Shown piece after piece: positions 1-8,965 of a DNA stretch of 64,000 nucleotides. The notes beneath the pieces are model-generated. The model did not search any database. It was not told the DNA's origin and saw only the letters and a list, made by a program, of their open reading frames with translations. This stretch comes from Shewanella japonica (GTDB lineage Bacteria; Pseudomonadota; Gammaproteobacteria; Enterobacterales; Shewanellaceae): contig NZ_CP020472.1 of NCBI RefSeq assembly GCF_002075795.1, positions 1,595,001 to 1,659,000 on the forward strand, read 5' to 3'. Numbering within the stretch: position 1 is the stretch's first letter; every line of letters begins with the position of its first letter. Position numbers and translations under genes: made by a program.

Positions 1-60
1 AATGACTTTTACATCATTTGAGGTGATTTAGCTCTTTAGCGATAACATGATTAAACTTTA

Positions 61-95
61 AAATGCCAGCGTAATTAACGCTGGCATTTTTGTTT
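61..95 (+). terminator. Rho-independent terminator
   Basis: A perfect 12-bp stem (61-72 with 78-89) with a 5-nt loop is followed by a T-rich run. It would end a transcript entering from the left edge, whose gene is outside the window. Confidence 0.75.
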
Positions 96-192
96 TATTT
101 GATACAATCCAATTTTAATTAGTGACTATAGCGAAGTTATTAAAGACTATTTAATGTGATTCGTTAGTTACTTCATTATTGCTTTAACAGGG

Positions 193-290
193 TAAATGTG
201 ACTTTAGTCACAGGTGGTGCCGGTTTATTGGCGTCAATTTAATTCGTTATATTTTAGATTAAACTAATAAGTCTGTGGAGAATATAGGTT
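193..290 (+). pseudogene. rmlB: rmlB remnant (dTDP-glucose 4,6-dehydratase, N-terminus only)
   Basis: Translation from about 199 gives VTLVTGGAG, the start of the Rossmann nucleotide-binding motif of RmlB. One base is then missing near 224, and the reading continues in another frame as FIGVNLIRYILD, a stop, then TNKSVENI. These match the first ~28 residues of RmlB (LVTGGAGFIG..I..NT.DSVVN). After about 290 the match ends. The gene is thus frameshifted, interrupted by a stop and almost wholly deleted. It sits where an intact rmlB would normally open an rmlBADC/rmlBDAC operon. The identification rests on motif recognition in two frames. Confidence 0.7.
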
Positions 291-335
291 TATTATTTTA
301 TTTTGTTAATCATTTTTAAAAGTTAAGGGGGGAAA

Positions 336-527
336 TTGGAAGCTATCTTTGTTCATGCTCTTGAAAAGCGACAAGGGTTGAAAGTTGCTTGCTTAGAAGA
401 AATTGCTTTTATCAATAATTGGATAGATACATCAGTGTTGAAGCAACAAGCACAAAGGCATCAACAGACTGCTTATGGTGATTACCTTTTTCAACTTGCA
501 AAGGAAAGCGATGATGAAGGTTATTAA
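336..527 (+). pseudogene. rmlA: rmlA remnant (glucose-1-phosphate thymidylyltransferase, C-terminus only)
   Basis: The 63 residues include EKRQGLKVACLEEIAF, then a W-I-D segment and the YGDYLFQL tail, which is the conserved C-terminal end of RmlA (normally about 290 residues). Everything upstream is gone: an in-frame TAA lies at 324-326, and the only possible initiator is TTG at 336. The fragment still overlaps the rmlC start, as an intact rmlA would, so the operon order rmlB-rmlA-rmlC-rmlD is preserved around a deletion. It is unlikely to make a functional enzyme because the nucleotide-binding domain is missing. Confidence 0.8.
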
Positions 528-1050
528 AACCCGATTGCCTGATGTAAAGGTAATCGAGCCGAGAGTATTCAATGATGAGCGAGGGTTCTTTTATGAAAGT
601 TTTCAATCATCCCGGTATATGCAAATACTCGAAATGACTAAACCCTTTGTTCAATCTAATATCTCACAATCAAAGTATGGGGTATTAAGAGGGCTTCACT
701 TCCAGCACCCCAAACCTCAAGGTAAACTCATTAGCGTGACACGAGGGCATATTTTTGATGTCGCAGTGGACTTACGGCTTGACTCAGAAAACTATGGTCA
801 ATGGGTTGGCGTTGAATTGTCAGAAGAAAATAAACGTCAAATATGGATACCTGAGGGCTTTGCCCATGGTTTTCTTACTTTATCTAGCATTGCGGATGTA
901 GAGTATAAATGCACAGATTATTACTCGCCACAGCATGAAGCCTGCTTAAAATGGAATGATCCAGAAATCGGAATAACCTGGCCGATAAATGATCCCATTT
1001 TATCAATGAAAGATCAGTGTGGGTTTCAGTTAAAGGATTTAGCTTTGTGA
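511..1050 (+). CDS. rmlC: dTDP-4-dehydrorhamnose 3,5-epimerase RmlC
   Basis: This 179-residue protein is a cupin-fold epimerase that converts dTDP-4-dehydro-6-deoxy-glucose to dTDP-4-dehydro-rhamnose, the third step of dTDP-L-rhamnose synthesis for lipopolysaccharide or capsule. Family hallmarks are FNDERGFFYESF near the N-terminus, the GVLRGLHFQ block with the catalytic His, and WIPEGFAHGFLTLS. An upstream GTG at 475 would add residues unlike the family, so I chose the ATG at 511 (ATG 514 is also possible), behind an AAAGGA ribosome site. It overlaps the rmlA fragment, and its stop overlaps the GTG start of rmlD. Confidence 0.93.
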   Translation: MMKVIKTRLPDVKVIEPRVFNDERGFFYESFQSSRYMQILEMTKPFVQSNISQSKYGVLRGLHFQHPKPQGKLISVTRGHIFDVAVDLRLDSENYGQWVGVELSEENKRQIWIPEGFAHGFLTLSSIADVEYKCTDYYSPQHEACLKWNDPEIGITWPINDPILSMKDQCGFQLKDLAL

Positions 1051-1937
1051 AAGTGTGGTTAGTTGGCGCTGAAGGCCAGTTAGGCAAGAGCATTATTGCT
1101 CACGTCAATGAGCATTGTGCGGTTTATAAGGCATCACTGCATTTAGTGTGCTCCTCAAAAAAAGACGTTGATATTTGTCATTTCCCGTCTGTATCAGATT
1201 TTGTCACTGAGCATTCTCCCGACATTATCGTTAATGCCGCTGCTTTCAGTGATGTAGAATCAGCTGAGAATAATTTAAAACGCTGTCAACAAGTCAACGT
1301 CACTGGCGTAGCTAATCTAACTAATGCAGCTAAAGCATTAGCGATTCCAATAATTCATATTTCAACGGATTATGTTTTTGATGGGAATAGTTCAGTGCCT
1401 TATATTGAAACTGACTCAACACACGCGCTTAATGTGTATGGGCAATCGAAATGTGAGAGTGAAGCGCTAGTTCAGCAAATATCCGACAAATATATTATCC
1501 TTCGTACAGCTTGGTTAGTAAGCTCTTTTGGGCGTAACTTCGCTAAGACTGTCATGTCTTTATCAAAGCAACATTCACAGTTAAGTATGATTTCAGATCA
1601 ACTAGGTTGTCCCACTTTTGCCGACGATTTAGCAACAACCATTTGTCATATAATACTGGCAATCGAAAAAGGTAAATCTGATTGGGGCATATTTCATTAT
1701 TGTGGCGATACAGCAATGAGCTGGTATGAGTTAACTGAGAATATCTTAGATGAAGCCGTGATTCAGCAAAAGATAACATCTAGGCCAGACGTATTTGCGA
1801 TAACCTCTGATGAATATTCAGCCGAAGCAATTAGGCCTAAATATTCTGTCATGAACTGTCAAAAAATACATGATATCTGGGGCATAGTTACCCCAGAATG
1901 GAAGGACTCTCTTAAACGATTGGTTCAAAATTTATAG
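1047..1937 (+). CDS. rmlD: dTDP-4-dehydrorhamnose reductase RmlD
   Basis: At 296 residues it has the usual RmlD length. It reduces dTDP-4-dehydro-L-rhamnose to dTDP-L-rhamnose with NAD(P)H. Visible are the N-terminal Rossmann motif WLVGAEGQLG, the ISTDYVFDG strand and the catalytic YGQSK (YxxxK) of the extended short-chain dehydrogenase family. The GTG at 1047 overlaps the rmlC stop (GTGA), so the two genes are translationally coupled; the GTG at 1017 would add ten residues that encode the rmlC tail in another frame. With rmlA and rmlB broken here, its substrate must come from copies elsewhere, or the pathway is dead. Confidence 0.92.
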   Translation: MKVWLVGAEGQLGKSIIAHVNEHCAVYKASLHLVCSSKKDVDICHFPSVSDFVTEHSPDIIVNAAAFSDVESAENNLKRCQQVNVTGVANLTNAAKALAIPIIHISTDYVFDGNSSVPYIETDSTHALNVYGQSKCESEALVQQISDKYIILRTAWLVSSFGRNFAKTVMSLSKQHSQLSMISDQLGCPTFADDLATTICHIILAIEKGKSDWGIFHYCGDTAMSWYELTENILDEAVIQQKITSRPDVFAITSDEYSAEAIRPKYSVMNCQKIHDIWGIVTPEWKDSLKRLVQNL

Positions 1938-2020
1938 AAGATGTATAAACTCATTGTTTGAATCGCGTTTATATATTTCATTTAATCTTTTTATAATTTT
2001 GCATCTTTAGATCAAAGGCA

Positions 2021-3385
2021 CTACTTCTTAACCATCTTCGCGACATACATTCCATCGCTGTTTGCTTCATATGGCCATACGGTAATATGCTCACTTTGCT
2101 GCTCTGTAAAAGGGTGAGTGCTTACTACTAAACTGAAGTCTTTATTGTTAGATAAAAATGCGTCTACAACGGCTTCGTTCTCTAAAGGTGATAATGAACA
2201 AGTAGCGTAAACAAGATGAGAGCCTGTTTTTACGGCTTTAGCACTACGACTCAATATGTCTAATTGCAAGGCAGGTTTATCATCCACACAACTTCTATCA
2301 TCAATCCAGCGCATGTCAGGATTTCTGCGCCAAGTACCAGTGCAGCTACAAGGTGCATCGACTAATACACCATCAAGGTAGCTCTCTGAGACAGGTAAAT
2401 TGTCAGACTTCCATTTAGCGATTGTAATGCCATCAAAACCTGCTCGTTTAGCGCGCTTGTTTAACTCTTCTAGTGCTTTTGTACGAATGTCTGATGAGGT
2501 AATCGACCCTGTTGAATTATTTTCAACGTCTTGCAGCATAAGTGAACGAAGTTGTAAGGTCTTGCCGCCAGCGCCACTGCACGTGTCCCACCATTGCTCA
2601 TTTGCTTTGGGCTTACACACATTGCCAATAACTTGAGATGCAAGATCTTGAATTTCAACTTGGCCATTTTTATACAGTTTTACGTCATTTAAGTTAATAC
2701 TTTTACTGCCTAAACTAATGGCATCACCAAAGTATTCGCACAAGCTTGCATCTATGCCATCTTGTTGTAATTGGGATACTGCTTTATCTGTGGCTAATTT
2801 TTGCACCCTTGCCCAAATAGGCGGTCGAGAGCTCATTGCCTCAACGAGTTTAAGTTGTTGCTCAGCTGACTCAATCGGGCAAACCTCCCAATACCAGTCT
2901 GGTAATAGTTGACTTGGCTTAACGGTTTTCCCAGTAAATACATTATTGAGTAACAGACTCTTTTCAATAACAGTGTAAGTATTCGCTTCGCCTGTGGCTT
3001 CGACATGTTCATCTATCACCGCTAATTGCTCTGGTGATAGCTGAGCAAAATGTTGCCAAGCTTCCGCAAAATTACGCCACATGTGTTGCTCTAACAGTGC
3101 ACAGCTACTGAGCATTGCGAACCAAGTTTGCTCATCGTGTTGTGAGCCTATTTGTTTAAGCCAGCCCCACCAACGAAATAGGCCGAATAACGTTTCGCGA
3201 ATGACTCTGCGATCTTTTGAACCATGCTTTTTGTGTTCACGAAAGTAATTAGCCACGATTCGGTCAGCGGGCATTTTAGTATCTAACACTTCATCAAATA
3301 ACATTTTGATGGTGGTTGAATAGCTCAAAGCACGTTTTTGTGCTGGAGTGGTGGCGATAAGGTTTGATTGTGGTGCTACTGGCAT
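2021..3385 (-). CDS. RsmB/NOP-family 5-methylcytosine RNA methyltransferase
   Basis: A 454-residue class I SAM-dependent RNA methyltransferase. The N-terminal half resembles the NusB-like/RsmB accessory region. The C-terminal half carries the SAM-binding DTCSGAGGKTLQL motif, DAPCSCTGTWRRNPD (motif IV with the PC pair) and ATCSLSPLENE (motif VI with the nucleophilic TC cysteine). The two cysteines define the m5C RNA methyltransferase mechanism. RsmB (C967 of 16S rRNA) and RsmF share the motifs, so the target base cannot be fixed from sequence. It is a single gene on the minus strand. Confidence 0.85.
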   Translation of the reverse strand: MPVAPQSNLIATTPAQKRALSYSTTIKMLFDEVLDTKMPADRIVANYFREHKKHGSKDRRVIRETLFGLFRWWGWLKQIGSQHDEQTWFAMLSSCALLEQHMWRNFAEAWQHFAQLSPEQLAVIDEHVEATGEANTYTVIEKSLLLNNVFTGKTVKPSQLLPDWYWEVCPIESAEQQLKLVEAMSSRPPIWARVQKLATDKAVSQLQQDGIDASLCEYFGDAISLGSKSINLNDVKLYKNGQVEIQDLASQVIGNVCKPKANEQWWDTCSGAGGKTLQLRSLMLQDVENNSTGSITSSDIRTKALEELNKRAKRAGFDGITIAKWKSDNLPVSESYLDGVLVDAPCSCTGTWRRNPDMRWIDDRSCVDDKPALQLDILSRSAKAVKTGSHLVYATCSLSPLENEAVVDAFLSNNKDFSLVVSTHPFTEQQSEHITVWPYEANSDGMYVAKMVKK

Positions 3386-3460
3386 GGCTGACTCAAGAGT
3401 GGCAAAGGTGACAAAGCATGTGTGTCACTTAAAAGTAATGGCATATTTTAGCATGTCTTT

Positions 3461-3505
3461 AAAATCGGTTGAATATCTATCCTACAGAGTATTCAACCGA
3501 GCAGT
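3461..3505 (-). terminator. Probable terminator of the Omp85-type gene
   Basis: An 11-bp perfect inverted repeat (3465-3475 with 3490-3500) has a 14-nt loop. Read on the minus strand, the right arm is followed by ATTTTAAAG, a short T-run. It lies 66 bp downstream of the barrel gene and about 80 bp upstream of the methyltransferase start, so it probably separates the two transcripts. Confidence 0.5.
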
Positions 3506-3566
3506 TAATGACAATGATATCGAAGGGTAAGGGTTTTAAAGATAGACGCTATCTCGAGTCACAAGG

Positions 3567-4940
3567 CTAAAATGGATGATCCACCATAACCCAAGCATTG
3601 GTACTCTCATCTGATTGCGCGACATCAAGCCTCACTACAATACCCGCTGTGAGGGCTCTTAACGACACTTCATAGTCATATTTGATGTCGGTGAGTAATT
3701 CGCTGGCAGTATAAGATTCACCCACTCTGCCAGCTTCAACAAATCCAACGAGTTGAAACCAGTCTAAACGTAAAAATTTAAGCCAATTCACATCTTCTAT
3801 TGGATTGTACTTGAAGGTGTAACGATACTCCGCTGTCGCATAAATAGAGGCTTTATCGTGAAAGCGATTATTATCAAATCCACGCATGCGATAAAATCCG
3901 CCTAATGAGGCACCTTCACTATAAGGGGCGTTATTATTTACCTTTCTGGCACCGGCTTCATCGTATTCAAGTTCCCAAGAAGGTGAATAGCCTGTCCAAA
4001 AATTCATAGCGAGTATTCGTTGTGATGCGTAATCAGATTCGCCAAAAGAAAAGTATTTACTGGCCTCGAACTCAATAAAAGTCCAAGAGTCAACGGATTC
4101 TAACCAACCTGAATCGTGAGATATTGCCACATATTGCTTGCTACCATAACTTGGATTGATTGAAAAATCGGTATTGTCATATAGTAGCCCAAGCTCAAGC
4201 GCATGAATGGTACCATCGAGCTCTTCATCCTCAAATTCGTAGCTCTCATAACGATTAAATTGTCTGAGTACGGCTACAGTTGCACCTGATTCAAATGGGT
4301 TCCATTTATCTCCGCCGGAAGGCTTTGACGTCAGTAAGCCATTCGTTAACTCGTAAGTGACTTGGCCTTTATCACGTGTAGCGCCTATTGGTAGGGCGTA
4401 TTCAAGTTTAATTTCCCACCAGTTTGATGAACCATCTGCTTGTAAAAACTGCTCATTCGACGAGTCATTACTACCAGGTAAAGGTGTATCAGCTGGGATA
4501 AAATTACTTGCGCCACCAGCGTAAGCCTTTTGTTGTGGGTAATAGCCTAAAAAGCCGTATACACTTAAAAAGAACCGCTCAGTTTTAGGGATTTTGTAAT
4601 TCCAGACTCCACCCCCTGCGCCATAACTGACATCCCCGCCGTACACAGTACCGCCAATTGTCATTTGCTCTTGGTGGTAACCACTGACCATAGCACCTAA
4701 GCCAATGTTTAAGCCCATAGAGTCCGTACTAAATACATAGGGAAGTAATAACTTTTCAGTACCAGTATTAGGCGTTTCTGAGCGATTGACTGCTGACTTT
4801 ACATTGGCTGAGGCAGCAAAAGTTGACGGGATAAATAGTAAGAATAAAGCGGAAGCGAATATGGTTAATACTCTTGTTTGATTCGTTAGGGTTATTAACC
4901 CGTCATAGCGGCGTTTTTTCATCATTAGCAGCCCTGCCAT
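3567..4940 (-). CDS. Omp85/BamA-like outer-membrane beta-barrel protein (D15 surface-antigen family)
   Basis: 457 residues with a long signal peptide (basic KKRR, a hydrophobic stretch ending PSTFAAS). The mature part is rich in alternating aromatic/polar strands, ends in Phe (VMVDHPF) as outer-membrane barrels do, and has the Omp85 signature RMRGFDNNRFHDKA (the L6 loop RGF motif) about 100 residues before the end. No POTRA domains are apparent between the signal peptide and barrel, which separates it from BamA and TamA. Its cargo is unknown; phospholipase-associated and standalone D15-type barrels are possible relatives. Confidence 0.75.
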   Translation of the reverse strand: MAGLLMMKKRRYDGLITLTNQTRVLTIFASALFLLFIPSTFAASANVKSAVNRSETPNTGTEKLLLPYVFSTDSMGLNIGLGAMVSGYHQEQMTIGGTVYGGDVSYGAGGGVWNYKIPKTERFFLSVYGFLGYYPQQKAYAGGASNFIPADTPLPGSNDSSNEQFLQADGSSNWWEIKLEYALPIGATRDKGQVTYELTNGLLTSKPSGGDKWNPFESGATVAVLRQFNRYESYEFEDEELDGTIHALELGLLYDNTDFSINPSYGSKQYVAISHDSGWLESVDSWTFIEFEASKYFSFGESDYASQRILAMNFWTGYSPSWELEYDEAGARKVNNNAPYSEGASLGGFYRMRGFDNNRFHDKASIYATAEYRYTFKYNPIEDVNWLKFLRLDWFQLVGFVEAGRVGESYTASELLTDIKYDYEVSLRALTAGIVVRLDVAQSDESTNAWVMVDHPF

Positions 4941-5202
4941 TACTTCATGCCCAAGAGGAGGTGTTGAATAATTGTAGCTATTTTATTGAATAATATAGGT
5001 TGTTGCGTGCTAAAGGTACAGTGACTTAATGATTAAATTGCGATTTATCACTATTGAGTATGAGGCGTTAAATAACCCTATTGATCACTACAGTACGAGA
5101 GTTCGCACTGTTTGTTGGTTTTACTCCACTATGCGCTTAAAAAGATTAATGATAGGAAGTCATTTTATTCAATGTAAAACGACCTCCTGCAGCTTCATGG
5201 AT

Positions 5203-5874
5203 CTAGAAATCTAACGAAAGGGCAAAGCAAAGGTAATGCATTAATTTGAGCGTGTGTTCAAACTCTTGAGTGCAAAAGTCAACAAAGTCATCGCTGCACA
5301 CCTGTTCAATAGAAATGGGTTTGATGGCGATAAAGTCTTTTCGCTTTAATTCATCAATGAGTGGATGCTCTTTATTAAAACCTCTTGGTGGTCTGACTAA
5401 GCTATCCCCAGATAGCTCAAAACCTGCTTTTTTTAGTTCTACTAAGGCTTTTTTATACCCATTAGGGTTTTCATCAATGCACTGCCTTATAGCGTTTAAG
5501 GCTTTAGATTCGGGATGCCAAATACCTGCAGCGATAAAACAGCCATCATTTGCTAGGTGCAGGTAAAGACCTGGTGCATGAACATCCTTCCCTTGAAAGT
5601 GCCTAAATTGAATTCCAACATTAAGTTTGTAGGGACTTTTATCTTTACTAAAGCGACTGTCTCGTTGTGGTCGCATCATACTGCCGCCCACTTTTTTAGC
5701 CACAGCGGTTAATCGTGGTGAAAATTTAAGGATAGGCCCCTGCATAGCTTCAATAAATTGTAATGTAGGTGTGCGGACGGTTTCTTCATAGCGTAACTGA
5801 TTCGTTTTAAACCATTCTCTATTATTGTTATCGGCAAGCTGAGTTAAAAAGTCAAAGCTGTGTTGAGTAAACAT
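5203..5874 (-). CDS. DUF2461 family protein
   Basis: 223 residues matching the DUF2461 (TIGR02453) family throughout: an N-terminal FDFLTQLADNNNREWF motif, the central RDSRFSKDKSPYKLNVG block and the LYLHLANDGCFIAAGIWHP strand. The family is widespread in bacteria and fungi, with no biochemical role I can assign. It is a single minus-strand gene, and its ATG is preceded by an AGGATT-type ribosome site. Confidence 0.85.
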   Translation of the reverse strand: MFTQHSFDFLTQLADNNNREWFKTNQLRYEETVRTPTLQFIEAMQGPILKFSPRLTAVAKKVGGSMMRPQRDSRFSKDKSPYKLNVGIQFRHFQGKDVHAPGLYLHLANDGCFIAAGIWHPESKALNAIRQCIDENPNGYKKALVELKKAGFELSGDSLVRPPRGFNKEHPLIDELKRKDFIAIKPISIEQVCSDDFVDFCTQEFEHTLKLMHYLCFALSLDF

Positions 5875-6379
5875 GAGGAATCCTAAAATGTTAGCGCTAA
5901 AAAGTATAAAAACTTTGCTAATTTATCAGGTTGAATAGTCATTTTCGATGTTTTTCATACTGGGAGTTAGCGCTGTGTTTTTTGTTTAGCGGTAAATAAT
6001 AGCTGCAAAAACATCTGGTTGATTTATACTCGATTTAATAAGGCGAATTTTGTTTGATAAATCAACATATCTCAATTAACTTGTGATAAATAGTATTATA
6101 TTGCTTTGTTTTCTTATTGTTTTGGCTGTTTCATATAATTGAAAAAGTTATCTTATTTGCTGTTACCTATAATTTTTTTATTTTTTAGTGTTTTTTTTAG
6201 TAGCAATTATCAACTTTAGGAGTATTATGCGCTTCCAAATTGATACAGGGTCATTTTTATAATGGCTTTTTACCTTGTCGCTAGGCTGTTTTTGTTTAAT
6301 CTGACTGGTTAAAGTCGTTTAAAACAGCTAATTGAAGCCGTGTTATCGCTCTTTGAGGCTGTAATATGGCATGTGACGA
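5875..6379. other. AT-rich intergenic region without recognisable gene
   Basis: About 500 bp between the divergent DUF2461 and rimB-like genes. It is very AT-rich, with T-runs at 6174-6199. The only ATG with a ribosome-site-like AGGAG is at 6227 and gives just a few codons before a stop. It must hold both promoters, but I see no clear -35/-10 pair or structured RNA. Confidence 0.5.
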
Positions 6380-6409
6380 ATGATTAATTTCTTTATGCAA
6401 GGGTTAAAC

Positions 6410-6841
6410 ATGACAAAAAATGCATTAGATATTCTTGGCTGGTGTGAATGGGCGACGTTTCCTGAAATTGGCAATGAACGGGTTAATATGAAAATTGATA
6501 CCGGTGCCAAGACGTCATGTTTACATGCTTTTAGAATTAAACCGTTTATTAAAAATGAACAAGACTGGATTAAGGTGTGGATACACCCAGAACAGGATTC
6601 AAATAGAGAAGTCATACATGAGTTCGCGGTATTTGATCGTCGACACGTGAAAGATTCTGGTGGGCATATCACCAATCGATATGTCATTAAAACGCCAATT
6701 ATTATTGGCGAGCAACAATTTGATATTGAACTCACGTTAACACAGCGTGACAACATGCAATTTAGAATGCTTTTGGGTCGAAGAGCGCTTGCTGGGCGTT
6801 ACTTAGTTGACTCTTCGGCAACGTATTTACTTGGAGCTTAA
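6410..6841 (+). CDS. RimB-like retropepsin-fold protease (ATP-dependent zinc protease family)
   Basis: 143 residues from the ATG at 6410, chosen because CAAGGG precedes it; an ATG at 6380 would add ten residues. It belongs to the family annotated as putative ATP-dependent zinc protease (PF05618), which has a pepsin/retropepsin-like fold. The [14 protein letters not shown] motif supplies the DTGA aspartate, and [15 protein letters not shown] closes the domain. In Pseudomonas the equivalent rimB neighbours rimK. Here rimK starts 4 bp downstream, so a role in the polyglutamylation pathway of ribosomal protein S6 is a fair inference. Confidence 0.8.
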   Translation: MTKNALDILGWCEWATFPEIGNERVNMKIDTGAKTSCLHAFRIKPFIKNEQDWIKVWIHPEQDSNREVIHEFAVFDRRHVKDSGGHITNRYVIKTPIIIGEQQFDIELTLTQRDNMQFRMLLGRRALAGRYLVDSSATYLLGA

Positions 6842-6845
6842 GCCC

Positions 6846-7751
6846 ATGCGCATTGCAATTATGTCTCGGAATGAGAATTTATACTCAACTCGCCGTATTA
6901 AAGAAGCGGCGGTTGCACGAGGTCACGAAGTACAAATCGTAGACCCACTAGCCTGTTACATGAACATCAATATGATGGCGCCTAGCATTCATATGCGCGG
7001 TGAAGAATTACCTAAATTTGACGCGGTGGTTCCACGTATCGGTGCTTCGGTTACTTTTTATGGAACGGCAGTATTACGTCAATTTGAAATGATGGGCGTG
7101 TCTCCATTGAATGAATCAGTGGCAATTTCACGTTCAAGGGATAAATTACGCTCATTGCAGTTGTTATCTCGCAAAAGCATTGGCTTACCTGTGACAGGTT
7201 TTGCGAACAAGCCTGCAGATGTGCCTGATTTACTCGATATGGTTGGCGGCGCACCATGCGTGATTAAACTACTTGAGGGGACTCAAGGGATTGGTGTGGT
7301 ACTTGCCGAAACCCGTAAAGCGGCAGAAAGTGTTATTGAAGCCTTTATGGGCTTAAAAGCCAATATTATGGTGCAAGAGTATATAGAAGAAGCGGGTGGA
7401 GCCGACATTCGTTGTTTTGTGATTGGCGATAAAGTCATTGCGGCAATGAAGCGTCAGGGGGCAGAAGGCGAGTTTCGTTCTAATTTGCATCGTGGCGGCT
7501 CAGCCACTGTTGTTAAGTTAAGCCCAGAAGAGCGCTCAACAGCGGTTCGTGCAGCTAAAACGATGGGGCTAAATGTAGCGGGTGTTGATATTTTACGCTC
7601 AAAGCATGGGCCCTTAGTGATGGAAGTGAACTCATCGCCTGGTCTTGAAGGAATTGAAACGTCAACGGGTATTGATGTCGCAGATAAAATTATTCAATTT
7701 ATTGAAAAAAATGCCAAAGCCAAAAGCACCAAAACCAAAGGAATGGGTTGA
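6846..7751 (+). CDS. rimK: RimK, ribosomal protein S6--L-glutamate ligase
   Basis: 301 residues from ATG 6846, the exact usual RimK length; a start at 6807 would overlap the upstream gene. It is an ATP-grasp ligase that adds glutamates to the C-terminus of ribosomal protein S6. Family features are [21 protein letters not shown] at the N-terminus, [13 protein letters not shown] (ATP-grasp glycine-rich loop), [19 protein letters not shown] and the metal-binding [14 protein letters not shown]. Middle gene of a tight three-gene operon: 4 bp after the RimB-like gene, and its TGA overlaps the next ATG. Confidence 0.95.
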   Translation: MRIAIMSRNENLYSTRRIKEAAVARGHEVQIVDPLACYMNINMMAPSIHMRGEELPKFDAVVPRIGASVTFYGTAVLRQFEMMGVSPLNESVAISRSRDKLRSLQLLSRKSIGLPVTGFANKPADVPDLLDMVGGAPCVIKLLEGTQGIGVVLAETRKAAESVIEAFMGLKANIMVQEYIEEAGGADIRCFVIGDKVIAAMKRQGAEGEFRSNLHRGGSATVVKLSPEERSTAVRAAKTMGLNVAGVDILRSKHGPLVMEVNSSPGLEGIETSTGIDVADKIIQFIEKNAKAKSTKTKGMG

Positions 7752-8761
7752 TGGCGCCTAAGCGTGAAGCGTTCACAATTGGTGAGTTTAGTATTGATGC
7801 TGGCACCCGTGCCAGTATCAAACTGCCCGCAGCAAAATTGTATAACGACACGCCTTTAGAGCTGCATGTTGAGGTGTTCCATAGTAAGAAACCTGGGCCA
7901 GTGTTATTAGTATGCGCTGCTATTCATGGTGATGAACTGAATGGCATAGAAATTTGTCGACGCTTAATCGATAAAATCAGCATCAGAACACTGACAGGAA
8001 CCTTGATGGTTGTACCCATTGTTAATGTGTTTGGCTTTATTCATCAATCGCGTTACTTACCAGATAGGCGTGATTTAAACCGCTGCTTTCCTGGGAGTGC
8101 AAAAGGTGCATTAGCGAGCCGTTTAGCGCATTTGTTTTCAAGCGAGTTGATGTCTAAAGCAACGCATATTGTCGATTTGCATACAGGGGCTATTCATCGT
8201 GATAACTTCCCGCAGATCCGTTGTGATACTGATGATGAAGTCATGATGGCAATGGCTACGGCTTTCGGGGCTCCGGTGATTATGGACTCAAAGTCCGTAA
8301 AAGGCTCGATGCGTGGCTACGCTAATGAAAAAGGCATCGCATGTATTTTATATGAAGCAGGTGAAGCCCTAAGGTTTAGTGAGCTGTCGATAAAGTCTGG
8401 TGTCACTGGTGTACTGAATGTGATGCGCTATTTGGGGATGTTGAATAGTAAACTAAAACCAACAGCATCTATTAATGCGAGCCGCAGTTATTGGTTACGC
8501 AGTGAAGCAGATGGATTGGTGAATGTGAAACGCAAAATAGGGGCTCGTGTGAGCAAAGGATGCTTACTTGCCAATGTGGTCAATCCACTGGGTGGAGAAG
8601 TCACTGAGTTACGTTCTCCAACCGATGGCATTATTATTGGCTTAACCAATATTCCAGTCGCTAACGAAGGTGAAGCGTTATTTCATATTGCTCAGTTTGT
8701 TGGTGATGATATTGAAATTGCCAATGAGCATTTAGACGAGTTTATCTCAACATATGCTTAA
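7751..8761 (+). CDS. Succinylglutamate desuccinylase/aspartoacylase family zinc hydrolase
   Basis: 336 residues from ATG 7751, which overlaps the rimK stop (TGATG). It is an M14-type zinc deacylase: predicted zinc ligands are H59 and E62 in IHGDELNG and H144 in VDLHTG, with YEAGEA near 201-206 supplying the catalytic glutamate. A C-terminal barrel domain (about 250-336) contains a biotinyl-like GxxVSKG segment. AstE removes succinate from N-succinylglutamate; aspartoacylase deacetylates N-acetylaspartate. The coupling to rimK suggests an acyl- or glutamyl-linked substrate in the same process, but the substrate is unknown. Confidence 0.85.
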   Translation: MAPKREAFTIGEFSIDAGTRASIKLPAAKLYNDTPLELHVEVFHSKKPGPVLLVCAAIHGDELNGIEICRRLIDKISIRTLTGTLMVVPIVNVFGFIHQSRYLPDRRDLNRCFPGSAKGALASRLAHLFSSELMSKATHIVDLHTGAIHRDNFPQIRCDTDDEVMMAMATAFGAPVIMDSKSVKGSMRGYANEKGIACILYEAGEALRFSELSIKSGVTGVLNVMRYLGMLNSKLKPTASINASRSYWLRSEADGLVNVKRKIGARVSKGCLLANVVNPLGGEVTELRSPTDGIIIGLTNIPVANEGEALFHIAQFVGDDIEIANEHLDEFISTYA

Positions 8762-8778
8762 ACCTTAGTTTGACTTTC

Positions 8779-8815
8779 AAACACTGCAGTATCTTCCGGT
8801 ATTGCAGTGTTTTAT
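8779..8815 (+). terminator. Terminator of the rimK operon
   Basis: A 10-bp stem (8779-8788 with 8803-8812) just 18 bp after the deacylase stop, followed by T residues. Its position and shape fit a rho-independent terminator for the three-gene operon. Confidence 0.65.
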
Positions 8816-8965
8816 GTCTATGTTAATGCTTTACTCAATTCAGAATCACCGTTATTCCTCAGTTTAATAAAACAATTTTTCTGCCTTCTCAATTACTTTA
8901 CATGTTTGATTCGATTTAACTAAATCAATATGCTGATAGGAATTGATATCTAGAGGCTTAAGCAA

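Noticed and set aside
5029-5214. A 61-codon plus-strand ORF between the barrel and DUF2461 genes
   Set aside because: No ribosome site, biased composition and no family; likely chance in an AT-rich gap.
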